This document shows positions 42,425-53,812 of a stretch of DNA of 64,000 bases, piece after piece. Positions within the stretch are counted from its first letter, which is position 1. Every line of letters begins with the position of its first letter. Source of the stretch: Halichondria panicea (taxonomy: Eukaryota > Porifera > Demospongiae > Suberitida > Halichondriidae); contig NC_087393.1 of assembly GCF_963675165.1 (NCBI RefSeq), positions 240,001 through 304,000 of the forward strand. The letters run 5' to 3'. The notes beneath the pieces were generated by a model. The model was not told the origin of the DNA and did no database searches. It saw only the letters and a list, made by a program, of their open reading frames with translations. A program made the translations under genes and the position numbers.

Positions 42425-45400
42425 CTAACTAAACAACGAGTCGTAGTTTTGTATTAGCAAGTCAATAGCTTTCTTTTGCTCCGGTAGTTTCTGGACAGCA
42501 ATAATCTCGTTTGTATTGTAGGGAGACCTCATGAGGGACGGAGTGAATACCACCGCCAGGTTCTTGGAGTCCATCCTGTTCTCGTCCTTGTGCTTCTGAA
42601 CACTGTGGGGGGGGTTTGAAATCATGTGACATGTATAATCATCGTGGGGGGGGCAAAGAACTGGCCAGTCAGTGTTGCATAGGCATGCTGACGGTATTAC
42701 GTACATTATATATAAGGAGGGTTGTAGTTAGGAGAGCCAAGAACTAATGAAGAATTAAGACTCCCACACGTGCGTGGCTACATAAGTCAGTGCATGGGAC
42801 AACAACACAACTGTGTATAATATAAGTAACAGGACCAGCAATGATTGATCTATATATAGCACTTGACTTCTACCAGGATGAACTCTTGCTTCTACGTATG
42901 GTAAACAGTTGTAAAATGAAATACTCAAATAAAATAATGTTATAGTAAAAACACTAAGGATTGAGAAAACTACTTCTCCGTATGGTAAATTGTTGATACT
43001 CAAACTGACAGCTGCTGCAGAGGGCCCTAGCTATAATTATGTGTGTATCCAAAAAGAGCACTAACTTGTTGAGATGTCTCATGAGGTGCCTCAGAGTGTT
43101 GTAGTGTGCAGGAGGTAGTCTAGTCAAGGCCACTCGCAACATTTCCAGACTCTCAACCAGAGAGCCAGTCCGGGCCGCGATCAGACAAAGGTCGTATGCA
43201 TCAAATGTGAGGAGGGGAATGGGCAACTCTCGGAGGTACAGTTTCATTGTTCCTGTGATGACGTGGATGTCCTCCACAGCTAACAGGTCGGCACACATAT
43301 CTGATAGTGGAAGGGGAAGAGGTTAAAGAGTGGGAATGTGTGCATGAAACATACACCATCATCGCCATATGAAAGAGCTCCTTCTAAGCTTTCTCTAGAA
43401 AATCAATGAAAGTATTGTCACTACAACTCTAAGTATGGCTGTTCAAAGATTCACCATTAAGCTGCACTGACCAGTACACACTGAGTGTGTTCTATACACA
43501 CCATTAAGCTGCACTGACCAGTACACACTGAGTATGTTCTATACACACCATTAAGCTGCACTGACCAGTACACACTGAGTATGTTCTATACACACCATTA
43601 TCAAACTCTTTCTTGAGTTTCAAGAGATCATTCGCTTTCCCTGATATCCGATACAGCCCGTCCACATCGACACCTGGACAAGTATAAAATGTTACGTACA
43701 ACGCACTAAAAGAACAGTGTATATATCTACAAGCCAATGAAGTGAATATTTCCTAGTCTACTGCTAGAGTAGTGTGTCCCTCACCTCGTTTCTCGATCTC
43801 CTCTATGCAATCTTTGATCACCACGGGAACCTTGGTACTCTGCATTTTGACTAGTGTCGTCAGCTCAACACCAAACACTGTGTGTGTGTGTGTGTGAGGG
43901 GGTGTGTGTGAGGGTGTGTGTGAGGGTGTGTGTGTGTGTGTGTGTGTGTGTGAGGGGGTGAGCATGTAAAATTATAATCCTATTATATGGACTTTGGACT
44001 TCACATACTTAATAATTATTCATTCATTGAGAAAGTGAAAACAGAAGTTGTATACTCAATTTTAACAACAGCTAGCATACCAAGCTTGGTTCCACCTGTG
44101 TACCACAGCTAGCACACCAAGCTTGGTTCCACCTGTGTACCACAGCTAGCACACCAAGCTTGGTTCCACCTGTGTACCACAGCTAGCACACCAAGCTTGG
44201 CTCCACCTGTGTACCACAGCTAGCACACCAGCTAGCACACCAAGCTTGGCTCCACCTGTGTGCCACAGCTAGCACACCAAGCTTGGCTCCACCTGTGTGC
44301 CACAGCTAGCACACCAAGCTTGGCTCCACCTGTGTGCCACAGCTAGCACACCAAGCTTGGCTCCACCTGTGTGCCACAGCTAGCACACCAAGCTTGGCTC
44401 CACCTGTGTACCACAGCTAGCACACCAAGCTTGGCTCCACCTGTGTACCACAGCTAGCACACCAAGCTTGGCTCCACCTGTGCACCACAGCTAGCACACC
44501 AAGCTTGGCTCCACCTGTGCACCACAGCTAGCACACCAAGCTTGGCTCCACCTGTGCACCACAGCTAGCACACCAAGCTGGCTCCACCTGTGCACCACAG
44601 CTAGCACACCAAGCTTGGCTCCACCTGTGCACCACAGCTAGCACACCAAGCTTGGCTCCACCTGTGCACCACAGCTAGCACACCAAGCTTGGTTCCACCT
44701 GTGCACCACAGCTAGCACACCAAGCTTGGTTCCACCTGTGTACCACAGCTAGACACAGAAGTTGTTTTGCATGTACTGATTAGGCACTGTGCATATTAGT
44801 TGGTGCATATTAGTTGCATATTAGTGACGGTACTACAAGTGTTGCTAGGTTACCCAGTGTACACATACACCAGTGATCTCGTTAAGCCACTTAGTAAACA
44901 TGGGCCGATTCCATAACACAAAACAAGGCCTTGCCAGCTCAAATGTCAGAGAATAAATTGCCAACCAACCGCAGCCCTAGCTGGCTTTAATATTGATAGG
45001 CTTCATCGTCCTATAATTATTGTTAACAGCTGGTAATTGGAAGGTACCAATGTAACCAAACATAGCCACAAGAACCACTTTGATCTTTCCACAGGTATTA
45101 AACAGAACCCCTTCAATTGAAAAGGTAAGGCCACTAAGTTATTATGTGGTGTATACGTACCTCTTTTGATGAGGTGTCTGGTTGGAGTGCACTCCGGTAC
45201 AGTGTCGTCCTTACACTGCTTGTGGGCGTTGTAGCCACAATCTGTTCGTGTGTGAGTATGTGTGTGGGTGTGTGTACGTGCGTGTGTGTGTGTGTGTGTG
45301 TGTGTGAGGAGTACTGTTATCCAACACTAGCTGTTACACATCCATTATGACAACTATGCACAAACAATCTCAGTGTAAATAGCATCAAGAGTATAGTAGG

Positions 45401-48400
45401 AAATCAAATCCACAAAGTCAGTCAAAGCATTCTCATGACATCATAACAACAGCCGAGGTGGTGATACACACAATACTAAAGAGTAGCCCTGACTATATTA
45501 ACAGAGGAAGCATACCAGAGCAGGTGCACTAGGGACAACAGAGCTGGCTGTGAGAGCTGCTCTATAAGGTAGTCCACCACCACATTGGGTTAACCGTTAC
45601 AATGGAGACCTTACAAACAGCTGCCAGTAGGAGCCAGCTAGCTGTATGCACAAATGCTTATATCAGTACCAACAACAGGGCTGTAGGGAACCACAACGAG
45701 CAGCTGTGCATGTATGTACTTGCCGTATTTGACACTCTATAATAATAATAATAATTATGCTTTTATGGTTTTGAAAAATTAATCGCAAAAAAATTATACA
45801 GTACTCTCACCTTTACACTTGAATCCTTGATTCCGCAGGCCCCACATAAAGTTACGGCAATGATCACACCAGATCATGCCCATGTAGTTGTGCAGCTGTG
45901 GGGGTGAGGGAACAGTCACATGATTGGGGACGACAATCACATGACTCGAATACGTACCTTGAAGTTGTGGACCTTCTCGTAATGGTAGTACATACTGGAG
46001 GAGTTCTCCTTTGGACTCTTGGGAGGCTCCTATAATAATAATAAGAATAGGTTCTGAAGTTAATGAATGCTTCAAAGCAAAAGCTTCAAGAGTGTGAAAT
46101 TGTCCAGTCTACCAACACAATTACACCAAGACCATGCAAACCCAGCCATCACCCACGAGCACTATATATCGCGACAATAGAACAACCAAACATTGACACC
46201 ACGAGCCCTATCTATCGTCAATAGGACAACCAAACATTGACACCACGATTGACTTGAGTGTTGGACTATCTCTTGAGACAGGTTTAGCTCTCAAAGGAAT
46301 CATTATGTACAAAACCAGCTATACAAAAGAACGGTTGTTAACAAACAAGCCACAGTCAATGGCCAACATGCACTTCAAACAGTGTCAGATTTAAGATGGT
46401 GTAAGATCAAGGCTTTCACTGCAGACACACACAACAAGTGTCCTATAATGGGCATACAATTCATCATACTATATATATCTACTTCTAGGCATGTAGGTAC
46501 TATTACAGATTTCAAGTAATTAATCACTTGACTATTTTGAACAAATTACTGCTTGTATATGAATAAGCCCCATCCTTAATCACACTTATACACATACCTC
46601 TTTAATTTTCTCTTCTGTCGTTTCCACGGTAGCATCCTGTACCACCGCCTCCTCTGCTGGCTTTGACCCCAGTGACCTCCGCACGCTGTCACGCCTCTGA
46701 GGTATAGTACATCGTGTGTAGCTGGCTGGTCTCTTTGCCCCGCGTCCATTCTTGTCGATAGTGAGGTCATCTATTCCAGCATCCATGGCCTGCTGGATAG
46801 GGTCCCTCACAGTCATCTGGGCACAAGGGAGAGGGGGGGAAGGTTGAAGTGTAGGAGCAAGACCATCTTTATACTGAGTGTAGTTTGACCAATAATTATC
46901 ATCGAGATCTGTTTGTACTTAATGTAGAGAATAACAATCCTTAGCTACACTTCCCAAGAATCTCTAATACACTGACAGTTTTAAGAACACAGAAACTATT
47001 AAACTGAGCGGTTAGTTTGCTTCATGTATACCTGAGAGGTGGAGAGTTTGCAGGGAGACCGCTGCATGGTCTCACGTGCTGACTTGAGGTAGTCCTCCAC
47101 ATTGTTGACCTCCATGTACAGTGTGATGAGGCCGTCCTGGACCAAGTCCTCGATCGTCTCGAAGGGCTTCTCTCCTACGAGGGGTTGAGAGGGGGGAACA
47201 TGGTAATGGATGTGCTTGGATAACATACAATTAGATTGCTTCTGTCAGAATCAGTATGATCGTATATAGATTATAGAGTGCATGATGTTTTAAATGCTTG
47301 TGAGGCTGTCTATATAGTTTCTAAATAAACCAAAATATGCTTTAAAATCAATAGCTCCTAGGAAGGTCTACCTATCTCATACAGTATGCTTAGATTTGGT
47401 TAAAATCCACTGTTTAAGACAATACACACACACGCAGAGAACACCCACTCACCAACAAAGTGGTCGTGGCCGTCATGGTAGAGTCGGTAGTGACGCACTT
47501 GCTTCTCAAACCTGTACAGTGGACAAAAGGCAGCAATTGTTGAGTGAGCTGTTAAATGGAAGCAACATATCGATTATTTAGCAAGTAGGATTACAAAGAA
47601 TGTACACACATCACCATGGCTATGAGAACATCTCTACACAATTAACACACACATAATTATATACAAAGGGCTTACACAAATGACAAGCTGTAGGTCCCTG
47701 ATTGAGAGAGCCCCTGTCTAACGAGGTAACTACCGTCTTCCTTTCCCAGCTGCTGTGAGGTCTCGTCTCGTGAGATGCTGCCATGGTACCTACACACACA
47801 CACACACGGAGTATAGTAACTTAATCGCCATTTATTAAGTGTCAGATGGCTATAAGCATTAAGATGGGGGGAATGTTTACTGTGATATAAAGGAATGCAC
47901 AAGGATGGAATCATCACTGTATGTACACAATGGACAGACAGTCTCAGTGATATTGCTCAATGCTTACAGAACTATAAGTTACCTAAAACACCTCAACATT
48001 GACACTAAACTATGACAAACACAGACAAACACGCACGCACACACTGACTCACTCTTTGCCATAATAGGGTGGCCTGTCAGATTGCTGCAACGGAGAGAAA
48101 AACACAAAAATCACAGTGTGCAGTAAAAAGTTAGTGCCTCTTAAATGCAATGGAAAGTATAGCAAACAAAGGCTGCTAGTCTAGGGTGGTGCAAACGCAT
48201 AGCCACAATACACAGAGGCCCTAGGCAATCACAACATGATGTTTCCATAGCCAAAATTAAGGTCCATTTACGTGCGAACAGTGTAACCACACAAGCAGGT
48301 CTCATATGGATAATGTTTCAACCCTCTTACATATTTGGTGCAGGGGATGCAGCGAGCCTTGGGAGCTCTCATCTGAAGCTGGTACACTGCAGGGGGGGAG

Positions 48401-48885
48401 AAGCAACACACCTCAAGTGATACATTGAAATTAGGGCAGACCAAATTTGCATGCAGTCTATTATAATACTAATTCCCGTACTCAGCCAGAGCATACAACC
48501 CACTATCACTATGGCTACTATTCAATATGGAGTGGGCTTGACAATGGGGCACAGCAAATGTGGTGAGCCACAATCCCCCAAAAATAACAACTACCTTTCC
48601 CTGACTCGTTATGCATCGCAGCTGGAACAATATTTATACTAATATACTGGTGGTCTGATTCAGCTAGTCTAAGCTGAACATACTGACAGAGCACTCACGG
48701 TAAGGATCCCAATACTCGGCCAGGTCGCCACCATCGCTGTAATAAGACTCATCAGAGCTGAGTATCTCTGCATAGGAGTCCTCACTCTCGTCGCTGGAGC
48801 GACGGCCAGTTTGCCCCCCCAGATACTCCCCGCTGCTGTCCACAAAGATCATGCCCTGTCTGTTAGGTGATACCATGGAGGACAT
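42425..48885 (-). CDS. CHN: Chimaerin-like Rac GTPase-activating protein (SH2-C1-RhoGAP)
   Basis: GAP for Rac-type GTPases controlled by diacylglycerol. Fourteen exons on the minus strand: 48885-48699, 48386-48331, 48084-48053, 47789-47676, 47511-47453, 47174-47032, 46816-46598, 46029-45958, 45895-45811, 45241-45161, 43877-43785, 43673-43596, 43300-43066, 42602-42425, giving 543 residues. An acidic Ser/Tyr-rich head comes first. Then SH2 (YHGSISRDE, GSYLVRQ with the phosphotyrosine-binding Arg, HYRLYHDG, FETIEDLVQDGLITLY), a Ser/Arg-rich linker, and C1 (H at HNFK, then CDHC, CGYNAHKQC). The RhoGAP domain follows (GVDVDGLYRISG with the arginine finger, VITGTMKLYLRELPIP, LPPAHYNTLRHLMRHL, NLAVVFTPSLMR). 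Domain order is that of alpha2/beta2-chimaerin. The vertebrate paralogues presumably arose later, so only the family name is given. Confidence 0.95.
43452..43600 (-). repeat. 47-bp tandem repeat ending at a chimaerin donor
   Basis: Three copies of a 47-bp intronic unit run up to the donor of the RhoGAP exon 43673-43596. Each unit carries a copy of the last exon bases plus the donor (TAATG then gtgtgtat), with minor changes. Confidence 0.8.
44072..44752. repeat. 37-bp minisatellite, about 18 copies, chimaerin intron
   Basis: The unit contains 'cagctagcacaccaagcttg' followed by 'g[ct]tccacctgtg[tc][ag]cca'. Variants are arranged in blocks (gtgtacc, gtgtgcc, gtgcacc), which shows stepwise local amplification. 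Confidence 0.95.
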
Positions 48886-49104
48886 CTTTAGAATCTTGAT
48901 CTTGGCAGTCTTTTACTACTATACTGCTATTCTTACTAGTTGATTATAATGATATTCATGCTTTTGTAATTGATCTCAGTAAAATTTAATTATAGCCACG
49001 TGGGTGGATGTTGCGCATGACAATTGTGCTAATTTTAGCCTCGATTCCAGAACGCAAAGATAGGATTTTTCGTTCTATCAAATAAAATTCGGCCTGGAGA
49101 AGCT
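48886..49104. promoter_or_regulatory. Candidate bidirectional promoter (chimaerin / PIGA)
   Basis: 219 bp between divergent start codons. Part of a TAGCCTCGATTCCAG-type repeat lies at about 49038. The call rests on layout only. Confidence 0.45.
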
Positions 49105-51791
49105 ATGAAGAAGCATAGAATATGGTAAGGATCAAGATTGCACTCATACACTCTCTCATAATCTATCTCCTTGCAGCATGATCTCAGACTTCTTCTACCC
49201 CAACATGGGAGGAGTGGAGAACCACATCTACCAGCTGTCACAGTGCCTCCTTGCACTGGGACACAAGGTCTACAGTACCGCAATATTCACCTTATATAGT
49301 TATGTGTATAATAAGGGTAACCCTGCTTAATTAATTAATAATACGATTAATACAATCATATGTAGCCCACCCCCTCAGGTAATTGTGGTGACGCATGCTT
49401 ATGGGGACAGGATCGGTGTTCGCTACTTATCCAGTTTTCTAAAGGTCCACTCTCCGCTAACTGTCACCATCTCTTGTTGATCTTTGTTGCCTCCGTAGGT
49501 GTACTATCTGCCGCTGCAGACAGTGTTGTATGGTCAGGTGACCTTGCCCACCCTCATCTCGGCCATGCCCCTATTGCGTGACATCTTACTGAGAGAGGAC
49601 ATATCCATCCTCCACGCTCACGGTGTAAGACACACACACACTCCATTATAATTATTGCAGAAAGGACATATTCCTATTACCTCTACGTACATGTACATTA
49701 TTTTTAGTTTTTAAACAATAAAACTACCCCCCCCACACATGTACATGTAGGCGTTCAGTGCACTGGGTCATGAGGGTATTCTAGATGCAGGGATGATGGG
49801 CCTCCACACTGTCTTCACTGACCACTCCTTATTTGGGTTTGCCGAGGCTAGCTCTATAGTAACCAACAAGTTCCTTGAGATCATTCTCACCGATATTGAT
49901 CATGTGATCTGCGTCTCTCACACAAGGTAATCACATGACCACAATATCACAATCATGCTGCAAGTCACATGATATTCAGCAAAGAGAACACTGTCCTGAG
50001 AGCCTCGCTGCATCCTCCCACTGTGTCGGTGATACCGAATGCTGTTGATTCAAGTTGTTTCACTCCTGATCCAACAAAAAGCCGTACAGACAGAGGTATG
50101 TATGTGTGTGTGCCCGCCCACTCCACCCACCCACCCACACACACACACAGTGACTATTGTGATAGTGAGTCGGCTGGTGTATCGTAAAGGCACTGACCTC
50201 CTGGCTGGAGTGATTCCACTCATCTGTGCCCACCATCCTGACGTACATTTCATCATAGGTAAGTGTAGTAAGTCATGTGATAATCTCATAGATCATGTGA
50301 CACTGTCAGGTGGTGACGGGCCTAAGAGAGTGCTACTGGAGGAGGTGAGGGAGAAGCATCAACTGCACGATCGTGTGGAGTTACTCGGAGGTTTGGAGCA
50401 CTCGCACGTCAGAGATGTGAGCAGCACTGCTAGCAATTATTGGCTTTATACGTATCGTAATGCTAGAAATGTATGCCTGATACAAACTAGAGCTGTTTAT
50501 GCGAGTGCCTATCATATCACATACATTTGTATTGCATAATTATTGGCCTTTATTCGAGGCCTGTACAATGAACATGACTTCATTCATTCATTCATCACTT
50601 CAATGGCCGCGTTTAATTGAGGAAAATAAGTGCAACGTTTTCGTAGCCTTAAAATTGGCCAAAACGCAATATGCTCGCATTTAGCACGTCACTAGTCAGT
50701 CAGTCAGTCAGTCAGTTTTGTCCTGCTACTTGATTATTGATTGCAAAATCTTATCTTTTCACAAATTCCCTTATAAATTATACAGGTTCTTGTGAGAGGG
50801 GACATTTTCCTCAACACTTCACTAACGGAGGCTTTCTGCATCGCCATTGTAGAGGCTGCTTGCTGTGGGTGTGTGTTCATATCATTGTAGAGGCTGCTTG
50901 CTGTGGGTGTGTGTTCATATCATTGTAGAGGCTGCTTGCTGTGGGTGTGTGTTCATTTCTGCTTCACTCTACTTGCTTCTACTTTCTATAATTATACTTT
51001 TTTTAGCTCTTAAAATTATGTTTTTTTTCCAGACTCCAGGTGGTGAGTACTAGAGTTGGTGGGGTTCCTGAGGTACTACCACCAGAGCTGCTCAGACTTG
51101 CCGAACCTAATGTACCAGGTGAGAGCACAAGTCATGTGATATAGTCATGTGATGTATCACTGCAGCGCTGGTGTCAACTTTGAACGAAGCTATTGAGTCT
51201 CATCGCCATGGTGACAATATTACGAAGTTGGATATGCACGAGAGAGTTAAGGATCTCTACACTTGGTCCAACGTGGCGTTGAGGACACTAAAGGTCTGAA
51301 AAGCTACCTTCTTAATCCATACGCTCCATACCCCCCCACACACACACACAGGTGTATGATCTCGTCTCAGCCATTCCCACAAGAAATTTTGCAGAAAGGA
51401 TACAAAAGTACTAGACAGTCTCTGTGAAGTATAATTGGTGACCCTGATGAAAGTTTTATTAGCTGTCCTTTTTAATTGTGTTATGTGTGTATGTTTCTGG
51501 GAATTAGTTTGGAATCACAATAGTACATACCTGCCAACCTCCCACACTCAATCTCTCTACTGTAGGTTTTACGCTCGAGATCCACTGGCTGGTCTACTGT
51601 ACGTGGTGGTGCTCACACTCATCCAGATGCTGTACCACATACTCTGTTGGTGGAGACCAGCCAAGGTGTGCACGCTGTCACTATCAATACTATTGCCTTG
51701 GTTACATCGGTGTTGTTTTTTCGTGCAGGATATCGAGAAAGCAATGGATTTGAACTTTTGCAAAACTAAATTTAGCAGCCATTCATTATGA
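49105..51791 (+). CDS. PIGA: PIG-A, catalytic subunit of GPI-GlcNAc transferase
   Basis: Transfers GlcNAc from UDP-GlcNAc to phosphatidylinositol on the ER membrane, the first step of GPI-anchor synthesis. Fourteen exons: 49105-49124, 49177-49267, 49379-49444, 49499-49624, 49751-49926, 49980-50095, 50151-50258, 50310-50416, 50786-50868, 51033-51118, 51166-51293, 51352-51407, 51566-51665, 51729-51791, giving 441 residues (human 484). The 20-nt first coding exon gives MKKHRIC, which splices into [14 protein letters not shown] and matches the family's start. GT4 glycosyltransferase features: [40 protein letters not shown] and [20 protein letters not shown] (the E-x7-E motif). A C-terminal membrane helix ([17 protein letters not shown]) follows. 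The donor of exon 9 is triplicated in a 38-bp array. A carboxypeptidase gene begins only 171 bp after the stop. Confidence 0.95.
50846..50960 (+). repeat. 38-bp x3 repeat containing the PIGA exon 9 end and donor
   Basis: The unit covers 'gtagaggctgcttgctgtgg' plus donor 'gtgtgtgttcat'. The period of 38 bp shifts the frame, so only the first donor (after 50868) gives the PIG-A sequence [13 protein letters not shown]. Confidence 0.92.
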
Positions 51792-51962
51792 TATTCATAC
51801 CATACGTTCCAATCATCAAATTGTGTTTTGTAGTGCTCTGTAGTCGACATCATGCATGAGCCCCACCCCTCTCCAATGGAATGCTGCAACATGCCAACCT
51901 GACATGCCTACATGCTACAAACAAACTCTCAGCTGTAACTCTAACTCTATATGATAAAGACA

Positions 51963-52226
51963 ATGAAGCTGTGTGTACTGTGGATAGTCACGCTGCTGGC
52001 AGGTCTGTCTCAAGCTCAAGGACAGTTCCAGGTACGTTTGTGGGCATAGAAGCCACACATAGCAGAGCTAGCTAACTGCTGTACAAACATTGTCAATGCA
52101 ACAAGCTATATATAAAATACAATACAAGCCTCAGTTAGAATGTTGTTATGAGCTATTGTGCACCAAATAAACCTTCCACACACATACACACACACCCACA
52201 CACACACCCACACACACATACACACA

Positions 52227-52263
<37 letters not shown>

Positions 52264-53472
52264 CCCTCACAGCCTAGTACTACGATAGAGTACATCCACC
52301 ACACTAATCAAGACCTCCAGTCACTGATGACATTCTACAGAGACCAATTCCCTGAGATTACTCGTCTTTACAGCATCGGACAATCAGTGAATGGAGTGGA
52401 CCTTCTAGTCATGGAAATATCCGATAATCCAGGCACACATGAACTGGGAGAACCAGAATTCAAATACATAGCAAACATGCATGGGAATGAAGTGACTGGG
52501 AGAGAGACCTTACTGTACCTCATGCAATACCTCTGCAATAACTATGCAACTAATGACACAGTGAAGACACTTGTGGACAGTACAAGGATACATCTCTTGC
52601 CTACTATGAATCCTGATGGCTACTCAGGAGCACAAGTGGGGGATTATGCTGGAGTGGCAGGACGATACAATGTACATACGGTGGATCTGAACCGTAATTT
52701 CCCGGACAGATTTGGCAGTGAGACTGGCACACCAGAGCCAGAGACACAGGCAGTTATAGACTGGATACATAGCTACCCGTTCGTGCTGTCTGCCAATCTA
52801 CACAATGGAGCTCTCGTAGCTAATTATCCCTATGACAACAGCGTCAGCGGTGAGAGTGTCTATACTCGAAGCCCTGATGATGATATATTTCGCCAGCTGG
52901 CCCTCTCCTACTCACGAGCTCATCCCACCATGCATCTGGGTCTAAAAGCATGTGAAAGATACGATGAAATGTTTGTGGATGGTATAACGAATGGTGCTGA
53001 GTGGTACAATATTAACGGAGGTATGCAAGATTACAATTACGTAAAATCCAACTGTTTTGAAATAACTATTGAACAACATTGTTTCAAGTACCCACCGGCT
53101 AGCATGCTAGAGCAGATATGGGAGGACAATCGCAATGCACTGATAACCTATATCCAAGAGGTACACAAAGGAGTCAAAGGAATTGTTACGGATATTTACG
53201 GAGTCCCGATTGCCAATGCAGAGGTTACACTTGAGAGTCAGTCAGGCGTGATAACAACAACATCTGAGGGTGAGTATTGGAGGCTGTTAGCACCAGGGAA
53301 CTATGTACTGAGCGTAGAGGCACCAGGATACAGCACCAACTACAGTGCAGTGAGCGTGGGGCCAGCCCAGGCAGTGCAGATGAACTTTACGCTAATTAAT
53401 GGAGCAAAACAATCTTTATTGACTAACTGGACACTAATAACTTTATCGTTAGCTGTATTAATTTTATTGTAA
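51963..53472 (+). CDS. M14-family metallocarboxypeptidase, CPM/CPD-like, possibly GPI-anchored
   Basis: Probable zinc carboxypeptidase removing C-terminal basic residues from peptides outside the cell. Two exons, 51963-52031 and 52273-53472, 422 residues. Exon 1 encodes a signal peptide (MKLCVLWIVTLLAGLSQAQG). The catalytic domain shows the zinc ligands in NMHGNEVTGRE and SANLHNG, substrate-site residues in NPDGY and VDLNRNFPD, and the general-base Glu in FEITIEQHCFKYP. A transthyretin-like beta domain follows (VKGIVTDIYGVPIANAEVTL ... APGYS). The C-terminus is a short hydrophobic run with no charged tail (WTLITLSLAVLILL), as in GPI-attachment signals. Carboxypeptidase M is GPI-anchored, and PIGA is the upstream neighbour, but a functional link is only suggestive. 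The intron contains a long (CA)n tract. Confidence 0.92.
52160..52262. repeat. (CA)n-rich tract upstream of the carboxypeptidase exon 2 acceptor
   Basis: An interrupted CACACACCCA run of about 100 bp ends 10 bp before the acceptor 'ccctcacag'. Confidence 0.9.
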
Positions 53473-53812
53473 GCAATTTTTATGTACATTTTTGTGCGAA
53501 CCTGTCCATCTAACTAAGCTCTATTGAGTTGTTCATGTATACATTAATTTGCTGAAAGGGTTCAGTATAAGTGTGTACGAACCTCGAGCACTCTGAAATA
53601 TGCTTGAACTGAACACAACAGCTGTATAAGTTATGTTATGTACACATAATTTTTATCCCAAAGTTTTCCCTCGATTCATTTGAAAAACATTCTTTGAATA
53701 CATTGAAACTTTCAAATTCAAATTGATCAAAATTAATAATGGTCAACGTAAGGACTCATAATACAACAGCTCATACAAGCAGGCACTCAATGCACAGAAG
53801 TAGAGTTCAGTT
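53473..53812. other. Convergent intergenic gap, carboxypeptidase / RPL18
   Basis: 340 bp of AT-rich sequence holding two 3' UTRs. No other feature is seen. Confidence 0.6.

Noticed and set aside
44072-44752. Regular direct repeats that could look like a CRISPR array
   Set aside because: The units are contiguous with no unique spacers, and the host is an intron of an animal gene.
51435-51791. Independent small gene downstream of PIGA
   Set aside because: Its two exonic parts (51566-51665, 51729-51791) splice in frame to PIGA and supply the expected C-terminal membrane helix.
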